A DNA stretch of 64,000 nt from Apiospora phragmitis (taxonomy: Eukaryota > Ascomycota > Sordariomycetes > Amphisphaeriales > Apiosporaceae): assembly GCA_038363925.1 (NCBI GenBank), contig JAQQWL010000004.1, positions 186,001 to 250,000 of the forward strand. The letters run 5' to 3'. Position numbers and translations under genes: made by a program. The notes below the pieces were generated by a model that saw nothing but the letters and a program-made list of their open reading frames with translations, did no database searches and was not told the DNA's origin. Below, one piece after another: positions 60,146 to 64,000 of the stretch. Positions within the stretch are counted from its first letter, which is position 1, and each line of letters opens with the position of its first letter.

Positions 60146-62020
60146 TCAAATATTGTAGTACGCAGTGCCCGGAGTGGGAGCGCGGTCCAGCTTGAAATAG
60201 CCAGGCTGCAGTCTCTGGAACACCTGCGCCGGGTCGTACTTGGCAGCGATGCGCTTCAGCCTGGCCTTGTTGGCGCCGCCGTAGCTGCCGACGACGTCCT
60301 GGTACTCGCTCGCATAGTTCATGTACACGTACCCGGCGAACAGGCCGTGCCGCAGCGTCTCGTCCCTGATGTCCCGCAGCACGCGCGAGAAGTAGTGGTT
60401 AGTAGGCCGTGACCCGCCCGTTGTCCTCCGCGTGGGCCCATGACGCCGCGAGCAGCATGATGTACACGGGGCCGCCGCCCTCGGAAACAGCAGCAGCCGC
60501 GTCCTCCAGAACGAGGGCGTTGCCGCCGTCCTTCCGCATCTGCTCCAGCTGCGGCATCCCGATGGCCTGGTACATGAGGTTGGGCCCGATGCCCGGCACG
60601 TCCGCGATGTCCGCGACGGTGGCGAAGAAGCGCGCCCGCGCGAACGTGGCCAGGTCGACGTCGGCCTTGGTGCTGAGGGTGTAGAAGAGCTGGCGCCGGC
60701 CGTCCGGGCTGTCGTGCATGGTCTCGGCGGTCCACTCGACCAGGACACGCGTCTTGGTCGTGTCGCCGGCGGCCGTGATGTTGTCGAACCCGGCCCAGAC
60801 GGGCGAAGCGGCGCCGTGGACGGCGTCAGCGTGGATGAGCACGGGGAGGCCAAGGTTCTTGCCTTTGGCGTGGAGGTACACCAGATACAGACCGGCGTCG
60901 ACGTCCTGGGCCGCGTTCGCCGCCGCATAGGCGAAGGCCTCGTCGAGGCCGCGAAGTTGGGGTCCGTGTACGTCTTCTGCCCCAGAGCCGGCCCTGGGGA
61001 GGGGGAGGGTCCGCAGGTGGAAGTTGACGACGAGACCGAAGTTGTTGCTGCCGCCTCGCAAGGCCGAGTACAGGTCGGGGAACTGCTGGGCACTTGCTCG
61101 AACCATCATACCGCTCGCGGTGACGACCTAGCCTCATAGTACTTAGTGAGTTATGCTAAGCGGTAGGCGTCACGTTGTGGCCTACATCGAAGCTCTCCAC
61201 GTTGTCGCAGGCCCATCCGTAACGAGGGGAGAAGTACGAGATACCACCTAACCAAGATTCGCATTAGTACTCAAAGTAAAAAAGCCGTATTCCGTTACTG
61301 AAGAAGATGGAAACATACCGCCCGTGGTCAGGCCACCAACTCCAATGTTGAACAGACGGCCACCAATGACTGTGAGGTCCGACTTGACAAGCGCTTCGTA
61401 GATATGACCCCAGACGTTGCCAGGACCAATGGAAGCAATAATCTTGTCGCTGTTTAGAGAGATGCCGTTCAGATTGGCAAAGGAGATGGTGATGCCCGCC
61501 TCGATGCTACAGCGCCGGCCACCGCTCTTGGCCGCACAAGGGCACTGCGTTAAACGGGATAGAAGAACCACCGCGGAGACATCGGATACCCTGGAGGGCT
61601 TGAAGATGCAGCTGGGGCTGACATGCTGCTGTGCGTCGGACCAGTAAGAGCCGGTGAAGTTGCTATAGCCGGCCTCGCCCTGGGTGTAAACGGCGCCACC
61701 GCCGTAGACGGACTGAAGTGCTGCGCACTAGTTTCGGACGATCGCAACAGTCAGTAAATATGTCATGAGAACCGTCAAGCAGTACGATAACATAGGTCCG
61801 GCAAACATGCAGCAGCTTGGCAGGCCTGGCCTTCGTCGTCTGCGCCCTGCCTTCCCATAGGCGGACCCTCGCGGAAGCTTTCTAAGGAGGGTATCTCCTC
61901 GACGTAGATGGCCAGCTCCCGAAGCGCCTCTGTCACATTGAAATCGGCTGGCTCGAATGCGCCTGGCTGTGCCACTGCCAGACTGCACAGGGACGCGCTA
62001 AAGGAAGATGGGAGATGCAT
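60146..62020 (-). CDS. BBE-type FAD-linked oxidoreductase, possibly secreted, damaged
   Basis: FAD-binding PCMH/berberine-bridge family, often secreted or in secondary metabolism. From the ATG at 62020 the N-terminus (MHLPSSFSASLCSLAVAQPG) resembles a signal peptide. Then SNFTGSYWSDAQQHVSPSCIF, IEAGITISFANLNGI, IGPGNVWGHIYEAL, GRLFNIGVGGLTTGG joined by an intron (about 61248-61318) to GGISYFSPRYGWACDNVESFD, a second intron (about 61135-61189), SALRGGSNNFGLVVNF, and the C-terminal BBE motif region YMNYASEYQDVVGSYGG...RLQPGYFKL. The usual SGGH covalent-FAD histidine block reads SGGRRC and is shorter than in relatives. A one-base shift lies near 60405. An additional intron near 61.75 kb is unresolved. 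Substrate unknown. Confidence 0.75.
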
Positions 62021-63259
62021 GCTTACCAACAAGAGTGGAATGAAACGAGGGGGGGTTGGGCGAAGGACCGAGCACAGTGGCTTCCGGAAAGATTGGGGGT
62101 AGAAGCATCGGCAGGATGCACATCATTTATTATGAGTCTCTGACGTTGCCCGATCCTGGGCACCGACTGGTCAGCTCTGTTAGATGTTTCGGCCTTCTCG
62201 GTCTTGGCAAGACAATCGTACCGTTCCGGTAAAAAACCCCATTGAGTATTAAATGCAGTAGCTTTAAGCAGACAGTACCGAGGCTGCCGTGCCGCAATTG
62301 TTTTTAGCCGCAATTGTTTTTATGATATGATCGACCTAGACTCGTGCACTCCTACAATACAATTCCACCGATCGGCTCGACAGGGGTCAATCCTGCCCCA
62401 TTATCTCAGGGAACCGGGGCTATAGTACATATTCGTCCACGGCCACACGCCGTTGAACATTCAAGCGGGTCATACTCCGGACAATGTTAAACTTTATAGA
62501 ATAGACGAATCCCCTCTACGGGTTGCAACGCCGGGAGGCGTCATATTGGCAAGACAAAGACGGGCCAAACCGTTGCAAGATATGCGTAGTAGCCCCTTTA
62601 CCTGATTCTCCTCGCCGAGCGTATCGAATTGATTGTAGATAGTACTTTGTTAGTAGGTCTATAAGAGCTGAGATGGCCCCCCACGATCGTGTGCCCCATC
62701 AAGATCGTCTCATTGCAGAGAAGGTCAGCAGCCAAGAGAGCCATTGCACACGAGCTTTCTCGGGATACCATCAAAGCTACGGGCCTTGGGCTGATGGGTG
62801 TCGTACGGTGGTTGTCTTTGCTCGGTTCATCACTTTGGCAACCCACTCCCACCTTCGACCGTTCGCCTTCGAGGATGGCTGGGTCTTGTGCTGCTATTCC
62901 TGCTTCGTGGCTTTTGCTGTGCTGTATCTCCGTATCGTGCCGGCCTATTCAAGGGTAGTAGCCGTGGGAGAGGGCGACAATAAGATTCACGGTCCTCAAT
63001 ACATCTATCTACTTAGGTTTGCACGTGCCATTCCTTCGGTGAACTCTGATGATTTCCCTCATTTGAGAAAATGAATGAAAATTGCGGAGCCCCGGTTTCT
63101 CCGACACAACTTGGTTAGGTACTCGATGAAGAATCTCCGAAAGAAGTGTGTATCCATTACGCTAATTGTATTTGTATTTAAATAGTATTTCTCGTCTCGT
63201 AATCCTTTTGAAATATCTTTCCATACAATACACTGATGTGCTTCACAACCGGCCCCTGA
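62021..63259. other. Intergenic region
   Basis: No convincing gene. Frames around 62.67-63.07 kb are open but show no family-like composition. Confidence 0.45.
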
Positions 63260-63823
63260 ATAATCTTACCCTGAATATTTCCCTCCGAATATCGACCCCC
63301 ACATAAAGTTTCTACCCAAGGATGGATTCGCAAGCCAGCCAGAATCTGGCACCACCCACCCCCATTACGAGGAGATAAGCCAACCATCATCGCCACCACC
63401 AGCCTCCGGGGTGTTCTATGAAGAATTTCCTGGAGAATACATTGTGAACTTTCAATTCCATCCCGAGCCGACCAAAACGAAGGATCAACAGCCTTGGTTT
63501 GGTGATATGCGTATCAAGGCAATAAACATCGCCCAGATGATGAAAGAAGGATTCTTCATCAACGAGGAGAATATCATGGGGAGCAAGGTTACTTTTGGTA
63601 CACTGTAAACCTGACGTACTGTAACGTGGGTATGTGCGTGGCCTGGAACCCAGACCAAAGACCCATCTACCAATTCGACACAGAATACAGCGGCATCAAC
63701 GCTATCACGATGACATGCCACTCAAAGGGCTATGGCCGTGGCCGCGAGAGCCCGAGGAGGGCAAGGATAGAAAAGGCAAAGGAGATAGCTGAATTGCGGG
63801 CGAGCAATAGTGCTCTAGTGTAA
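63260..63823 (+). CDS. Unresolved hypothetical gene, 3' part
   Basis: A protein-like reading runs from about 63260 (EYFPPNIDPHIKFLPKDGFA..., without an ATG) through SGVFYEEFPGEYIVNFQF, PWFGDMRIKAINIAQMM, then after a one-base shift near 63575 continues GYFWYTVNLTYCNVGMCVAW, QRPIYQFDTEYSGINA and a basic C-terminus ending ASNSALV. The coherence across the shift suggests a real gene whose first exon lies upstream and could not be placed. No family recognised. Confidence 0.4.
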
Positions 63824-64000
63824 GGAAAATTGCTCGTTCACACCAAATTCATGGTTAATCATCTCTGTATCAACTTTGTTCGTAAATGCGCTGTCAGCAC
63901 CAGCTTATGCCGTACTGTACGGACGAGAAATTACATGGTGCCACTGGCATAATGTTTATTCCACTGGATATAATGCTTAAATACTTAAATGAACCGACCT

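Noticed and set aside
62673..63074. Overlapping open frames in two plus-strand phases
   Set aside because: Neither frame has domain-like composition or clear gene signals.

Overview
The window looks like nuclear chromosomal DNA from a filamentous ascomycete (Pezizomycotina, probably Sordariomycetes). Genes are GC-rich and widely spaced. Introns are short, of 50-150 nt, with gtaagt-type donors and gctaac-type branch sites. The families present (OPT transporter, GT90, GT31, GT32, GH5 steryl-glucosidase, PhoD, GIT-type MFS, BBE oxidoreductase) are typical of such fungi. One 10-kb block is AT-rich and depleted in CpA/TpG while keeping CpG, which is the mark of repeat-induced point mutation (RIP).

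Left arm (1-34.5 kb): the 3' part of an OPT peptide transporter; a GT90 glycosyltransferase; an 86-residue two-exon hydrophobic protein; an F-box/LRR-like gene on the minus strand; a disordered conserved protein; a GH5 endoglycoceramidase-like gene with a C-terminal membrane anchor; a large protein rich in low-complexity sequence; an intact 480-residue disordered protein; a type II GT31-like glycosyltransferase; a divergent pair made of a PhoD-like phosphatase (minus) and a GIT/phosphate-type MFS permease (plus), whose shared 0.95-kb promoter holds three CACGTG boxes; and a single-pass membrane protein.

Middle (35.1-45.2 kb): a nested, RIP-destroyed transposon stack. The outer element is pogo/Fot1-like, with about 48-bp inverted repeats and TA target duplications. 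Inside it lies a complete Ty3/Gypsy LTR element (about 0.66-kb LTRs, perfect CTCCT target duplication) and a roughly 0.5-kb TRIM-like element with about 131-bp direct repeats and a polypurine tract. Subtracting both insertions leaves about 1.84 kb, a normal size for a pogo-like transposon.

Right arm (45.3-64 kb): a second single-pass membrane protein; a very large gene (complement 48603-56065) joining an NFX1/ZNFX1-like superfamily-1 helicase, an NFX1-type Cys/His segment, a coiled coil and three CbxX/CfxQ-type AAA+ domains; a conserved RGG-headed fungal protein; a GT32-like pseudogene; a BBE-type FAD oxidoreductase; and an unresolved small gene at the end.

Two patterns cross the whole window. 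Many otherwise well-conserved genes carry isolated one-base frameshifts, most simply explained as assembly indels. Two unrelated genes (9.5 kb and 53.1 kb) share a homologous sequence at an intron donor, which looks like an introner-like element. No tRNA, rRNA or CRISPR array was recognised.
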